From contig AUXH01000123.1 of assembly GCA_000482145.1 (NCBI GenBank), positions 1-38,438 of the forward strand: a stretch of DNA of 38,438 nucleotides, given 5' to 3'. This document shows positions 1 to 9,516 of the stretch, in pieces (the first letter of the stretch is position 1; the number at the start of each line of letters is the position of its first letter). A program made the translations under genes and the position numbers. The stretch is from Strigomonas culicis (taxonomy: Eukaryota; Euglenozoa; Kinetoplastea; Trypanosomatida; Trypanosomatidae). The notes under the pieces were generated by a model. The model searched no databases, had not been told where the DNA came from, and was given only the letters and a program-made list of their open reading frames with translations.

Positions 1-1646
1 CCCGCCGCCGCCGCACCGCCGGGGCGCATGTCCGCGTCGCAGGGGCCCTCCGCCACCGTCACGGAGAACTTCTTGTGGAAGCGCTTGCTGTGCCGCGCGG
101 GCGACAGTAGAAGCGCCGCCTGCCGCCGCTGGAGCAGCTGCATCACCCGCCGCAGAAACGTCACCCACTCCACCGCCGCCGCCTCCAGCGGTGCCCCTTG
201 GAGTGCGCGCGCCGCGCGCCACACCGTCTCCAGCTCCAGCAGGAGGGCGATGCACATGCGCACCTGGCACAGCTCCGCTAGCAGCGGCACGAGGGCCGCC
301 GCAAAACGCGCGCGAGCGGTGCTGCGCGCAGCGCGGTCACCGTGTGGTGGTGGGGCGGGAGGAGCATTTGCTGCCACGGGACCCTCCGGATGCCCGCCCA
401 GAGGATGGAGGGGTACGAAGCAAGCGGACCGCTGTTCACGCGCTGTGCGACCAGGCAAGGACGGGTCTGGCCGTGGCCGCTCCGGTGACCTCGCCGCACG
501 GTCATGCGCGTCGAGCGTCTGAAACCGCGCCGCCTGGCAATGGAGGAGGAGCTCGGCCAGCGCCCGCGAGCTGGTGGTGAAGTGAAAGTGCTCCCCGCGC
601 TCGCAGGTGTACAGGGCGAAGGGCAGCGCCGCGGTGCCGCCCGAGCGCAGCCGCTGCCGCTGCTCCGAGTCGCCGTGGCGGTCGCACCCCACAGCCTCCG
701 CCTGCCCACCCCGCCCACCGCGGTTGGGCCGCGCTGCGGTTGGTGGCGCCAGGTGCTCCGGGAACAGGAGGTCCCGCGGCAAGGAGAGCAGCTCCGCCGC
801 CATCGTCTCTGCGGTCAGCCCCAACGTCTCTTCCAAAAAGGAATCCTCCGCGAGCAACGCACACCGCTGCTGCAGCTGTCGATGCCGCTGTGCGAGCAGC
901 GGCCACAGCACGTGGCGGATCCGCTGCTGCAGCCGCTCCTGCGCCAGCACCGGCACGACGAAGCGCGCCAGCTCCTCGCGTAGCGGTGCAGAGGTGCACA
1001 GCGCCTCCAGGCGTGCCGCGCGCTCCGCCGCAGCCTCACTCCCCGCGTCCACGGGTCCCGTCCCCGCCCGGGCGGAGGCCGGCAGCGGCACCTGGTCTAG
1101 GGCGGCGAGCACCGTGCGCCGCAGCACCGTCACGGGGAGCAGCGCCAGCGACACGTAGAAGCTGGACGTGGCGGTCACATGGGTGCGGTAGCCGCCGTCG
1201 TTTGCTTCGGCGCCGCGCGTGCCCTCCGTCCGCTGCAGCGCCTGCGTCAAGAAGGGCGACTGGTGCTCCACGAAGGAGAAGAGAGAGGCGAGCAGTCGCT
1301 CTCGACGATGGCACACGTCGGATGTGCGGGTCGCTCCGCCATCGCCCCGCCGGCGCCGCGGCGCCTGCTCTCGAAGGGCGGGTGGTGAAATGCTCGCAGT
1401 GGCCGTCGCAGGCCCCACCGCACCCCTGAGACCGCTGAGTAGGCTCACTTTACACTTTAGCTTGTTCTCGATGCAAGACTGCTGGGCACACCTTTTGGGT
1501 GAAGACGCAGAATTGGGCATCGCGTCGACCCCGGTGGCAAGAGCCGGCGCCGGCGCCCCGCCTCCTGCTCCAGTTGCCTCTAGTGCGCGCACATATGCCT
1601 CCGCCCACGGATGCAAAGCCTTTGAAGACCAATGGCTATCGGCCAT
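1..1646 (-). CDS. Unknown protein, N-terminal 548 codons (runs off left edge)
   Basis: One minus-strand frame stays open from an in-frame TAG at 1674-1676 to base 1, with no stop inside the window; the gene is partial and its 3' end lies outside. The first ATG is at 1646-1644, 30 nt downstream of a strong polypyrimidine-AG trans-splice site, which supports this start; a second in-frame ATG is at 1520. After an Ala/Gly-rich N-terminus of about 80 residues the product is mostly Leu/Arg/Ala/Glu-rich and looks helical (roughly residues 105-290 and 425-525). Pro/Gly/Arg-rich linkers lie near residues 290-320 and 375-425. No domain was recognised. Reading-frame continuity and GC-rich third positions match the neighbouring genes, so it is very likely coding. 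Function unknown. Confidence 0.8.
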   Translation of the reverse strand, partial: MADSHWSSKALHPWAEAYVRALEATGAGGGAPAPALATGVDAMPNSASSPKRCAQQSCIENKLKCKVSLLSGLRGAVGPATATASISPPALREQAPRRRRGDGGATRTSDVCHRRERLLASLFSFVEHQSPFLTQALQRTEGTRGAEANDGGYRTHVTATSSFYVSLALLPVTVLRRTVLAALDQVPLPASARAGTGPVDAGSEAAAERAARLEALCTSAPLREELARFVVPVLAQERLQQRIRHVLWPLLAQRHRQLQQRCALLAEDSFLEETLGLTAETMAAELLSLPRDLLFPEHLAPPTAARPNRGGRGGQAEAVGCDRHGDSEQRQRLRSGGTAALPFALYTCERGEHFHFTTSSRALAELLLHCQAARFQTLDAHDRAARSPERPRPDPSLPGRTAREQRSACFVPLHPLGGHPEGPVAANAPPAPPPHGDRAARSTARARFAAALVPLLAELCQVRMCIALLLELETVWRAARALQGAPLEAAAVEWVTFLRRVMQLLQRRQAALLLSPARHSKRFHKKFSVTVAEGPCDADMRPGGAAAA

Positions 1647-1676
1647 TCTCGATGATGAGCTACCAAAGAACAACTA

Positions 1677-1720
1677 CTACATAAAACAAAAGAAACAAAA
1701 AAAGAGGGAATGAAAAGAGA
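1677..1720 (-). promoter_or_regulatory. Spliced-leader acceptor for the 1-1646 gene
   Basis: On the minus strand a pyrimidine-rich run of about 40 nt ends in the first AG at 1678-1677, giving a predicted 5' UTR of 30 nt before the ATG at 1646. This is the kinetoplastid polypyrimidine-AG arrangement. It is inferred from sequence; no transcript evidence was available. Confidence 0.6.
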
Positions 1721-1933
1721 ATACGATCACAGACCAAGAAATAACCACTTATCCAATTAAAAACGCACCTCCACAATCCACACTCAAACAATAATAGGAA
1801 CTGTAACTACACCACTTAACACACCTATACCAGGCACCCTCTTCCCTCATTTCACTCACATCGTGCAAATTTATACGCATAATCCTTTTCTCCGTACCAC
1901 ACATAATTCTATAACTTCTCCGTGCAATAACAA

Positions 1934-4390
1934 CTATCCCGTGGCAGCCTCTACCACCTCCGCGTACAGTGCGCCCGGCGCCACCGTCAGCAGCTGGCAC
2001 GCAATCAGGTTCGTCGGGTTGTAGTAGGCGCCGTCGCGCGTCAGCAGCACGCCCACCGCCACCGTCGCCGCACTCGCGCCCGGCGCCACGCGGACCGTCA
2101 GCTCTAGATGGTGCACATTGTCGCGCGCCAGCGTCTCGGGGCGGTTCGCGCGCGGCAAATAGTCGCGCTCACGACACAGTGGGCACACGTCACCGCGCGC
2201 ATCCGTCTCTTCCTCATCCCCATCCAAGGAATTGTCACTCTCACTTTCGCTCCCGGCCGCTACCCGGCCTTTACGGATGTCCTCCAGGCACCCCACGTGG
2301 TACCAGTGACCGCACCGCGTCCGCAGCGTCAGCTGTGTGCCCGACAGACTCTCCAGGCAGATCGCACAGAGCTCCTCATCGCACACGCCCGCCGCAGCGC
2401 CGCCGCCCGCCGCGCCGTACACCCGGCGGCAGTGCGCGCGCCAGTCCGACGGCACCGTCGGCAGCGCCGCCAGCAGCGCGTCCGTCAGCCGCACGCACCC
2501 GCGCGCGCCGCCGCCCGCCGCCAGCGCCGCGCCCAGCGCCGCCAGCTGCTCCGCGCGCACCTCCCACGCAACGGGCTGCGCCACGTACAGGCCGCACCCC
2601 ACCGCCAGCCGCACGCACCACGTCGTCGCGCTCACCGCGCGCGTGCTCGCGGACCACACCACCATCTGGCGGTGCAGCGTGTCGCTCGGCCGCAGCAGCA
2701 TCGGCCGCCGCACGCGCGGGTCCGGGTGCAGCGCACGCACAAGCAGCTCCACGGACGTCCTGTAGAAGTACACCACGCACGGGATACACACGTCAAAGCC
2801 AGCGCACCCATCCACAAATAGGCAGTTCGTGTTACGGACATTATCGTACAGCACCGCTTGGAAGCCGACATATACACCGGTGCGACTGCAGCTGTCACAT
2901 TGGAAGCCGCTGATAGACTCGGAAAGGAGAGGATTAACGAGAGCCACGCGTAAACACGTGTCCTTGGCCACAAGCGTCAGCATTTCACGCGCCGGGCAGT
3001 CGTCCGCAGGCAGCAGCGTCGCGCACACACGCGCCTTCTCCGCCTCCGCGTCATCCATCAAATCCACCAGCTTGTCGCCATCCGTCGCGCCGAGCCACTG
3101 CAGCACGCGCACCACCTCCTCCGCCGGCACGAATGGCGTCAGGCGCACGTAGCCGCCGCCGAAGCGTTCACGCTCCGGCGGGCATGTAAAGGGCAGCACC
3201 AGCCGCTCCAGCGCATCGCGCGAGCCGGCCAGCGGCAGCAGGCGCTGCATCAGCGCCGTCGCGCACAACTCCGCGCTCCGCTCCAGCTCCGCTACGTGTG
3301 CCTCCTCCAGCAGCACGTCCACACACTGCTCCACCGACGTCGCTTCGGGGTCAGAGCACTCCGTCTGAGCCCCCATGCCGTACATGGCCTTCGCGCCACC
3401 CTCCGTGCTTTTCAGCCGGTCCAAGTACTCCGCGTACTGCAGCCGCCGCGCGGACTCGTACTCCACCACTGTGTTTACGGGGCTGATGAAGGAGTTACAG
3501 ACGCTGTCCAGCAAACCCTTCGCGGTGGTCATGAGTGCAATGGCGTCCTCCTTCTCTGGCAGAGGGTTGCGGCGTGGGTTGGAGGTGGCGAGGTATGTCA
3601 TGACATAATCGGAAAAGTACAGGTTCAGATAATTATAGAAAATGCCGTTAATAAGAATATCCTCCTTTTGCTGTAAGTAAGCACTGCGCTCTGCAATGAC
3701 ACCGTCGATGTGTTCTCTGTTAAAGGCTATGATGTCTGATTCACTCATTGTTGCCGCTGCCTCGCCGTGCATCTCCTGCCGCAATGCGGCCAGGTGCCGC
3801 TGGATCAGCTTCTCTGGTGGAGCCGCAACCATGTATGCATACAGCATACGGGAGCGCTCAATCGACAGCTTCGCGAAGGCGGCATAGGCCGTTGTAAAAA
3901 AGTCTGCTGCGTTGTTTTTCAACGTTAATGTGAGTTTCTCCTCCAACGTTGTCTCATCATCCTCCGGGTCCTGTTGCATTGTCTCGGATGCCGAAGAATC
4001 CGAGGCGGCAGAGGGCATGCTCGTGGCGGAAAAAAAAGAGTCACTGTTGTGACTTTCGTACTCATCTGGCGTCGAGTCTGCAGGGCGCCCGTCGCCAGAT
4101 TCCTCCTGCCGTGTGTCGACCGGAGCGAAGGAGGGCACCCCACCGTCCGGTCTAGAGGGGGTGTGCGCGCCACCGAACGAGGGAAGAGATGCGGCGGAGG
4201 TCTCGGAAAACACACGACTGGTATCATCCGCTTCTTCTTTTTCGAACGCTTCACCCTCGCCTCCTTCCGCGAGACCGATACCGTAAAACTTATTGAATGC
4301 AGTGAGTATGGTAAACACAAAGCTGGAGAGCGAGGACGCAGTATACGGCATGGCGTTGATGCGATTCGCAAAGCCGTCTGCTATAGACAT
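1934..4390 (-). CDS. Probable RING-type E3 ubiquitin ligase with ZZ-like zinc finger
   Basis: 818 residues, ATG to TAG. The N-terminal 150 residues are low-complexity and acidic/Ser-rich, followed by a mainly helical region (about 150-420). A Cys-rich treble-clef-like block has C498/C501, C523, C529 and C535/C538, ending CAGFDVCIPC, and resembles a ZZ finger, although the usual second CxxC pair is not clear. A C3H2C3 (RING-H2) finger spans residues 675-739: CAIC, then CGHWYHVGC, then CPLC. The segment between the sixth and seventh ligands is long (34 residues) and acidic. RING-H2 proteins normally recruit an E2 and transfer ubiquitin, so an E3 ligase role is inferred; the substrate is unknown. 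The last 79 residues follow the RING and are not recognised. Start supported by an upstream acceptor at 4521-4520. Confidence 0.75.
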   Translation of the reverse strand: MSIADGFANRINAMPYTASSLSSFVFTILTAFNKFYGIGLAEGGEGEAFEKEEADDTSRVFSETSAASLPSFGGAHTPSRPDGGVPSFAPVDTRQEESGDGRPADSTPDEYESHNSDSFFSATSMPSAASDSSASETMQQDPEDDETTLEEKLTLTLKNNAADFFTTAYAAFAKLSIERSRMLYAYMVAAPPEKLIQRHLAALRQEMHGEAAATMSESDIIAFNREHIDGVIAERSAYLQQKEDILINGIFYNYLNLYFSDYVMTYLATSNPRRNPLPEKEDAIALMTTAKGLLDSVCNSFISPVNTVVEYESARRLQYAEYLDRLKSTEGGAKAMYGMGAQTECSDPEATSVEQCVDVLLEEAHVAELERSAELCATALMQRLLPLAGSRDALERLVLPFTCPPERERFGGGYVRLTPFVPAEEVVRVLQWLGATDGDKLVDLMDDAEAEKARVCATLLPADDCPAREMLTLVAKDTCLRVALVNPLLSESISGFQCDSCSRTGVYVGFQAVLYDNVRNTNCLFVDGCAGFDVCIPCVVYFYRTSVELLVRALHPDPRVRRPMLLRPSDTLHRQMVVWSASTRAVSATTWCVRLAVGCGLYVAQPVAWEVRAEQLAALGAALAAGGGARGCVRLTDALLAALPTVPSDWRAHCRRVYGAAGGGAAAGVCDEELCAICLESLSGTQLTLRTRCGHWYHVGCLEDIRKGRVAAGSESESDNSLDGDEEETDARGDVCPLCRERDYLPRANRPETLARDNVHHLELTVRVAPGASAATVAVGVLLTRDGAYYNPTNLIACQLLTVAPGALYAEVVEAATG

Positions 4391-5030
4391 TGTTTATATA
4401 ATAAACACGATGTCTTATAATAATAATAAAAAGCAAAATATCAAAAAAAAAGTGGAAACAAGGTGATTAGCGTGTAATAATCGTAAAGAATTTCTTTTTT
4501 CGTCGTGTGTGATTATCCGCTAAATCTCAAAGAAGGAAAAAAGGGGGAAATAGAGGAAGTGGAACAAAGCTCCAAAGCAACAACAAAGAGCAGCTCATGT
4601 AAGATAAAGTTTGATATGGCTGTAAGATTAGAAGTACCCCTCAGAGCGCGCTGTACTTTTATATATAAATAGATGCTTCAAACTCACAGGCAGCCAACAG
4701 AATCGAAAAAAAAAAAAGATGAGTACCCGTACGGTTCATCTATCAAATCCACCAAAAAAAGAAGAAAAAATACTTGAAAATGAAAGGCTAGGAAGTAAAA
4801 GAAAAGTGAACTATCAATACAGGAAATGAAATATGGAGAAACAAACATACAGGTACACTCCCCCTTCCCCCCTAACAAAAAAAAAAAGAATTCTATGTAA
4901 TTATCTCTATGTTTCTATACTTCTCTATGACAGTAGGGGGGATATTAAGAGAGTCAAACAAAACTGATGAAAAGTGACAAAAGATAGTATGCAATAATAT
5001 CTTTTATTATTTTCGTCTCCTTACCTTTCG
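4391..5030. other. Intergenic region, RING gene to first PDZ-like gene
   Basis: AT-rich, with many A-runs on the plus strand. It should hold the 5' UTR of the RING gene (up to about 4520) and the 3' UTR of the upstream gene that ends at 5031. The only open frame (4684-4878, minus) is a Phe/Leu-rich artefact of T-runs. No RNA gene or conserved element was recognised. Confidence 0.6.
4520..4562 (-). promoter_or_regulatory. Spliced-leader acceptor for the RING gene
   Basis: Minus-strand pyrimidine-rich tract (C and T runs, 4526-4560) followed by the first AG at 4521-4520. Predicted 5' UTR about 129 nt. Confidence 0.5.
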
Positions 5031-7472
5031 TTAGCGTTTCCAGAAAGATAGTTTCATCTTCTTCAGAGACGACATGTACCTGAGAATATCCTTTGGGTTC
5101 TTTATCGTCCGTGTGCCCACCTGTTTCAAATACCAGTTGCCCTCCTTCGCCGCTACCTTGACGAACTGTTTTTGGAACTTGTGCGCAAGCTTTGCGCCCT
5201 TACTGTCCAGCTGCGTCACCGCCGGCAGGGACAGCAGCTCCATCGTTGGCGGCGAGACCTTGTCGTTGATGGAGAAGCGCATCCCCCACGAGGGCACGTT
5301 CGCTGGCCGCTGCAGCACGAGCTCGTGCGTATCGAACTCGAGCAGGTGCACGCCGTTGTCGAAGGTTGCGACGACTTTGCCGTTCGACACCGCCTTCGCC
5401 TTCCTCGGCCGCCTCTCCCGCGGGGCCCTTGGGTGCTGCTGCAGCTCCGCTATGATGGCCTCCGCCGCGTCCTCGAGGCTCAGCACGCCGTCCTCCTGGA
5501 GGGCAGCGGTCGCGTTGGCGTCCAGCGCGAGCGTGTCAGGCTCCGCCGCGGCCACCACCGCCGGACGCGTCTCGGCCACAGGGTGGCGCCGCTCCGCGAT
5601 GGGGCGCGGCGCGGCGGCGGCCACGGCGGCGGGCGCCGCCGGCGGCGTCGGCAGGATGGAGAGCGTCTCGACGTGGATGGCGTCCCGCGCGGGGTCCATC
5701 TTGTGCTTCCGGAGGAACTGCGCCTGGCGCACCGCCTTGGGCGGCAGCACGACGAGCTCGAGCTGCACCACCTCCGCGCTGTCCCGCAGCTCCTCGTCCG
5801 ACAGCGGCTGGCCGTTCTCCAGCAGCTGCGCGGCGTGGGCGGCGCTGCCAACGCTGATGCCGTTCACCTTCACCAGCGCCAGCTCCCTCCGCTCCGCGCC
5901 GTCCGCCGCCGCCGCGGCGCAGCTCTCCCGCAGGAACTGCGCGGCCTCCGGCGGCAGCAGGTGCAGGAAGGAGCCGCGGTCCTCCAGTACGCTCGCGTCC
6001 ATGCGGAAGAGCAGGAGATGGGTGTCCGTCGGGGACGGCGCGGCCAGCGCCGCGACGGGGCTCGGCGTCGTCGTGTACACCTCCTGTTCGCAGCGGAAGG
6101 GCCAGCGCGCCTCCGCCGACACCTTCGCGAAGGCGAGCGACACCGGCGCGCCGGAGAGGATAGCGCGCGGCACGGTGCAGCGCGTGGGGAAGATGCACGC
6201 GCGTGCGGTGAAGCGCTTGAAGCCCTCGCTGCGCACCCGCAGGTGCAGCCGCTTGCGGCCCGTCACGACCCCCGTCTTCGCGTTCGTGCTCGTTGCCGCG
6301 AGCTGCTGCAGCGCGGTCATGGCGCGCTGCGCGTACACCGCCAGGCTCGCCGCGTCGTCGCCGGGCTGCAGCACCGGCTGGCCGTTGATGGCCTCGATGA
6401 CGGCGCCGGTGCGGGACAGCTTCAGCAGCTGGTGCGCGATCTCGCCGCGGCCGCTGAGCGGCTGCGAGCTGTGCGCGCTCGAGGCATGCAGCCGCACAAA
6501 CAGGTCCACGTCCACCAGTTTGCCCTGCTCGTTGAAGAGGAGGCCCCACGGCATGTTCACGTCCTCGCGCGCCAGCGACAGGTCCACGATGCCCTGCGCG
6601 GCGTGCAGCTGCACTTTCGTGACGTGCGCGGTGCGCGCCGGGTTGGCCGCCGCGCTGTCGTCCGCCTGGAAGAGCCCGGTCGAGGCCGCGAGCGTCACGT
6701 CGACCTGCAGCAGCCAGTCCGTCAGCTGGTAGTAGTAGCGCGACACCATGTGCGCGAACTGCTGCAGCTCCGCCGGGCTGTGCGGCGGCCCGCGGAGGTC
6801 CAGCGTGCCGGGCACGAACCGCAGGACGTTCTTGTAGACGCCCTCGAAGTCCGCGGCGAGCGTCCGCACCATCTGGAGCGACTTGTGCTCACTCGACGTC
6901 TGCTCCAGCCCGGGCGTGCTGAGCTCGAGCTGCAGCTGCTCCTTGAGCTGCGCGAGCACCAGCTCCAGCCGCAGCTTGGTGCTCACGAAGGACAGCACGA
7001 AGAGCGACTGCACCATGTGCTCCAGCGGCACCGCGCGCTGGGAGATGGCGTGGTTGAACGCCGTCGTGCCGTCCAGCGCGGCGCCGTCCTCGCCGACCTG
7101 CTGCTGCAGCTCCGACGGGAGGAGGTCGTACGCAAAGGAGCGCAGCGTCAGCGTCAGCTCCCGCAGCAGCGGCAGCGGCGCCGTTGGCGGCTCCACGACC
7201 GCGCGGTCCGTCGCCCCATCGCCGCCGTTCGCCAGCAAGATCAACCGCGAGATGAGCAGCTGGGCGTTCTGCACAAGGAAGAAGATGTTGTCGTCGATCT
7301 CGCCACCGTTGAGGCTGCTCTGCAGCGTCTCGGAGGGGATGTAGATGAGGTTCGCGAAGTAGTTCTTCTCCTGCAGAGCGGAGAGCTGGCGGAGAAGGTT
7401 GCCCAGGTCGGTCGCAGACGTGACGTCGATGGTGGATACGCCACCGCTTGCGTCATCACCGGATGTAAACAT
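5031..7472 (-). CDS. Multi-PDZ-like protein, family member A
   Basis: 813 residues, ATG to TAA. Residues 1-275 are predicted helical. PDZ-like 1 covers about 282-415, with a PWGLLF carboxylate-loop-like motif near 307 and EAINGQPV near 364. PDZ-like 2 covers about 440-575, with RWPF and VKVNGISV. An Ala/Pro-rich linker (580-680) follows. PDZ-like 3 covers about 712-813, with SWGMRF. The same order of a helical N-terminus and three PDZ-like folds recurs in the gene at 9517-12900, so the two are paralogues. PDZ folds usually bind C-terminal peptides; partner and location are unknown. No clear presequence or transmembrane segment is seen. The PDZ assignment rests on the W-G-[LM]-x-F and V-x-x-[VI]-N-G spacing and needs a profile search. 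Confidence 0.75.
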   Translation of the reverse strand: MFTSGDDASGGVSTIDVTSATDLGNLLRQLSALQEKNYFANLIYIPSETLQSSLNGGEIDDNIFFLVQNAQLLISRLILLANGGDGATDRAVVEPPTAPLPLLRELTLTLRSFAYDLLPSELQQQVGEDGAALDGTTAFNHAISQRAVPLEHMVQSLFVLSFVSTKLRLELVLAQLKEQLQLELSTPGLEQTSSEHKSLQMVRTLAADFEGVYKNVLRFVPGTLDLRGPPHSPAELQQFAHMVSRYYYQLTDWLLQVDVTLAASTGLFQADDSAAANPARTAHVTKVQLHAAQGIVDLSLAREDVNMPWGLLFNEQGKLVDVDLFVRLHASSAHSSQPLSGRGEIAHQLLKLSRTGAVIEAINGQPVLQPGDDAASLAVYAQRAMTALQQLAATSTNAKTGVVTGRKRLHLRVRSEGFKRFTARACIFPTRCTVPRAILSGAPVSLAFAKVSAEARWPFRCEQEVYTTTPSPVAALAAPSPTDTHLLLFRMDASVLEDRGSFLHLLPPEAAQFLRESCAAAAADGAERRELALVKVNGISVGSAAHAAQLLENGQPLSDEELRDSAEVVQLELVVLPPKAVRQAQFLRKHKMDPARDAIHVETLSILPTPPAAPAAVAAAAPRPIAERRHPVAETRPAVVAAAEPDTLALDANATAALQEDGVLSLEDAAEAIIAELQQHPRAPRERRPRKAKAVSNGKVVATFDNGVHLLEFDTHELVLQRPANVPSWGMRFSINDKVSPPTMELLSLPAVTQLDSKGAKLAHKFQKQFVKVAAKEGNWYLKQVGTRTIKNPKDILRYMSSLKKMKLSFWKR

Positions 7473-7986
7473 ATTTGTATGGTAGGATGGAGATTATACT
7501 TTTATATTTTTCAGCTGTGTTACTCTATGTTGCTTATTATTATTGCGGAAGATACCCTCTTTGTATACTTTTTTTTTCTTTTTTTAGAAAGCCTAGGAAC
7601 TGGGTATCACCTTTACTGTTAACTTAATTAGTTATTCTATACTACTAAATGAAACAAACAGATAGATAAATATATACCTTTTAAAAAAGGAAAATATATT
7701 GTGAAGGTGAAAAAATAAATAGTGATACAGGAAAAAAAAACTGAGAACAAAAGAAAGAGAGACAATATGAAAACCAAAAATCACTGATTGAGCACGAAAA
7801 AAAAACCTACTTTGTATTGAGCCACTTTCATCTAATGAAAAGCGTGCTAGTACTCCCAACAGCTAACAGTAACAAAGCAGCACTACAAAATGTGTAATAG
7901 TCTGAGTAAATACAGGTGATACAGTCCACGTTTACTGCACCATCACGTGGAGGAATATATGTATTAAAAAAAAAATGGCACCGCTA
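7473..7986. other. Intergenic region between PDZ-like genes A and B
   Basis: AT-rich spacer with A-runs on the plus strand. It probably contains the long 5' UTR of gene A and the short 3' UTR of gene B. The open frame at 7632-7859 (minus) is Phe-rich and comes from T-tracts. Nothing else was recognised. Confidence 0.55.
7741..7772 (-). promoter_or_regulatory. Possible spliced-leader acceptor for PDZ-like gene A
   Basis: Minus-strand run of T and C residues ending in AG at 7742-7741, about 268 nt before the ATG at 7472. Further T-rich runs lie closer to the gene, so the site is uncertain. Confidence 0.35.
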
Positions 7987-9060
7987 TCATAATACGATCT
8001 CCATGAAATCTGTATTCGCCTCTTTCTGCACTGCCGGGACCTTCTTCTTCGAAGAGGTCTTTGGCATCTGGCGAAACCACGGCATCTCCTCTGGGTCTTC
8101 CGCTGGCCGCACAGCTGGCCTCGCACGCGGGGGGACCGCCGCCCCCTTCGACCTCCTCCGCTCAAACGCGGCTGCGATCGCACGCACTTCGGCGTCATCC
8201 ACGTCGAATTCCTCCACGTCGACCGGTGCGGTTTCTCGCATCTTCCGGAGAGCGGCCTGCGGCTGTGCTTTGAGCGGTCGCCTTGCCGGCGGTGCGGCCG
8301 CCTGCAGTTTCTTTTTCTGGGACAGGTAGGCGCTGATGATATCATCGGCGTCCTCGGTGAGGTCCTCGTCCTCCGCCGCCAACGCGGCGGTGCTCCTGCG
8401 CTTATGGTCGTTGGCGCGACGCCTCCTGTTGAGGTTGGCCGCTGCGTTTTTGTTCCTGTACGCGTCCTTTTGCGCCATCGCCGTCGCGACGGCGTCTACG
8501 AGCGATTTGGTGGACGGCCTGCCGCGCTGCCGCACCGGCGCCGCCGCTTCCTCCTCCCACTCCTCCACTGCCGCCGCCGGCCGTCGCGTCGCGCGCACCC
8601 GCGCAGGCAGCGCCTGCTTCCCGACCAGCAGCGACGGCGGCAGCTGCACCTGCAGGTGCAGCTGCAGCTCGTCGCGCAGGAGCTGCTTCAGGTCCGGCAG
8701 CTGCGCCGTGGCGCCCATGAGGCCGTTGACGCTCGTGAGGTGCAGGAACGTGTCCGCGCGCCGCAGCCGGTGCGTCTCCGGCGCGGTGACGAAGAGCGTG
8801 TGCAGGACGGCGCTCTGCTCCGTGAAGTAGGGCGGGAGGCTCAACAGGGGGACGTACAGCTCCTGACGCTTGCCGGACTTGCGGAAGGACAGGCCGAAGG
8901 GCTGCGCGACCGAGTCGCGCTGCAGCGTCACGTTCAGCTGGATGTTGCTGACCGACGCTGGCGCCGCGCCGCTGCGAGACGCGCCGTGACCGAGGGAGTT
9001 CTCCAGAAGAACGCACGAAATGACGCGCACCGTGCGCAGGGAGCGGGTCCACGCAAACAT
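7987..9060 (-). CDS. Short single-PDZ-like protein, probably mitochondrial (member B)
   Basis: 357 residues, ATG to TGA. The first 20 residues (MFAWTRSLRTVRVIS...) are Arg/hydrophobic and lack acidic residues until E20, like a mitochondrial presequence. A single PDZ-like domain spans about residues 37-140, with QPFGLSF in the W-G-x-F position and HLTSVNGLMG later. The remaining 210 residues are charged: Arg/Lys-rich near 205-225, acidic near 230-240, then Ala/Arg-rich, with no recognised fold. It lies between two larger three-PDZ-like genes and is probably a diverged, truncated relative that lacks the helical N-terminal region. Mitochondrial location is inferred from the N-terminus only. Confidence 0.65.
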   Translation of the reverse strand: MFAWTRSLRTVRVISCVLLENSLGHGASRSGAAPASVSNIQLNVTLQRDSVAQPFGLSFRKSGKRQELYVPLLSLPPYFTEQSAVLHTLFVTAPETHRLRRADTFLHLTSVNGLMGATAQLPDLKQLLRDELQLHLQVQLPPSLLVGKQALPARVRATRRPAAAVEEWEEEAAAPVRQRGRPSTKSLVDAVATAMAQKDAYRNKNAAANLNRRRRANDHKRRSTAALAAEDEDLTEDADDIISAYLSQKKKLQAAAPPARRPLKAQPQAALRKMRETAPVDVEEFDVDDAEVRAIAAAFERRRSKGAAVPPRARPAVRPAEDPEEMPWFRQMPKTSSKKKVPAVQKEANTDFMEIVL

Positions 9061-9516
9061 TCTATGTCAAGGTTGAGACAAAAATGAAGAAAATAGAAAC
9101 CTATGGGAAAGCAAAGGGGGAAAAAAAGTGTAGTTTCTCTTATAAGCTGCTAGGCATGAACAAAAAGGGAGAAAGAGAGAGGCAACAATACTAAAAAATG
9201 GTAGTAGGTATTAGCAAAGGAAGAGCACATTTCCGTATCCTCATGGTTTCTGGTATGTTCTGTGCATGTGCACTAAGCAACCGTCACCTTATCATCACGC
9301 AGTAGATATAACAATCATGAATTTGGTTGTCTTCTATGGAAACCGATCATATTTACTTTATATTGATTAAAAAAAAAACTGAAAGTCCTTACTTTTCTTT
9401 TCTTTTTTTACGCCCGTCATAGTGAAACACTAACTATGATTTATTCATAATGTCATTTCTTTTTTTTTTACTTTATTCTCGTGCATCTTGTATTCAGTAA
9501 ACAAAAAGATGCTGCC
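9061..9516. other. Intergenic region between PDZ-like genes B and C
   Basis: AT-rich spacer. It holds the proposed 5' UTR of gene B and the 3' UTR of gene C. Unlike most gaps in the window, its left-most part near 9395-9475 has T-runs on the plus strand (A-rich in mRNA sense). No gene seen. Confidence 0.5.
9150..9183 (-). promoter_or_regulatory. Spliced-leader acceptor for PDZ-like gene B
   Basis: Minus-strand pyrimidine tract (CTCTCTTTCTCCC type) followed by an AG at 9151-9150, about 90 nt upstream of the ATG. A second possible tract ends in an AG at 9102-9101, nearer the gene. Confidence 0.45.

Noticed and set aside
5074..6732. Long plus-strand open frame of 552 codons opposite PDZ-like gene A
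   Set aside because: It mirrors a GC-rich coding strand, has Ser/Arg/Ala-only composition and no domain, and lies on the non-transcribed strand of a one-directional gene array.
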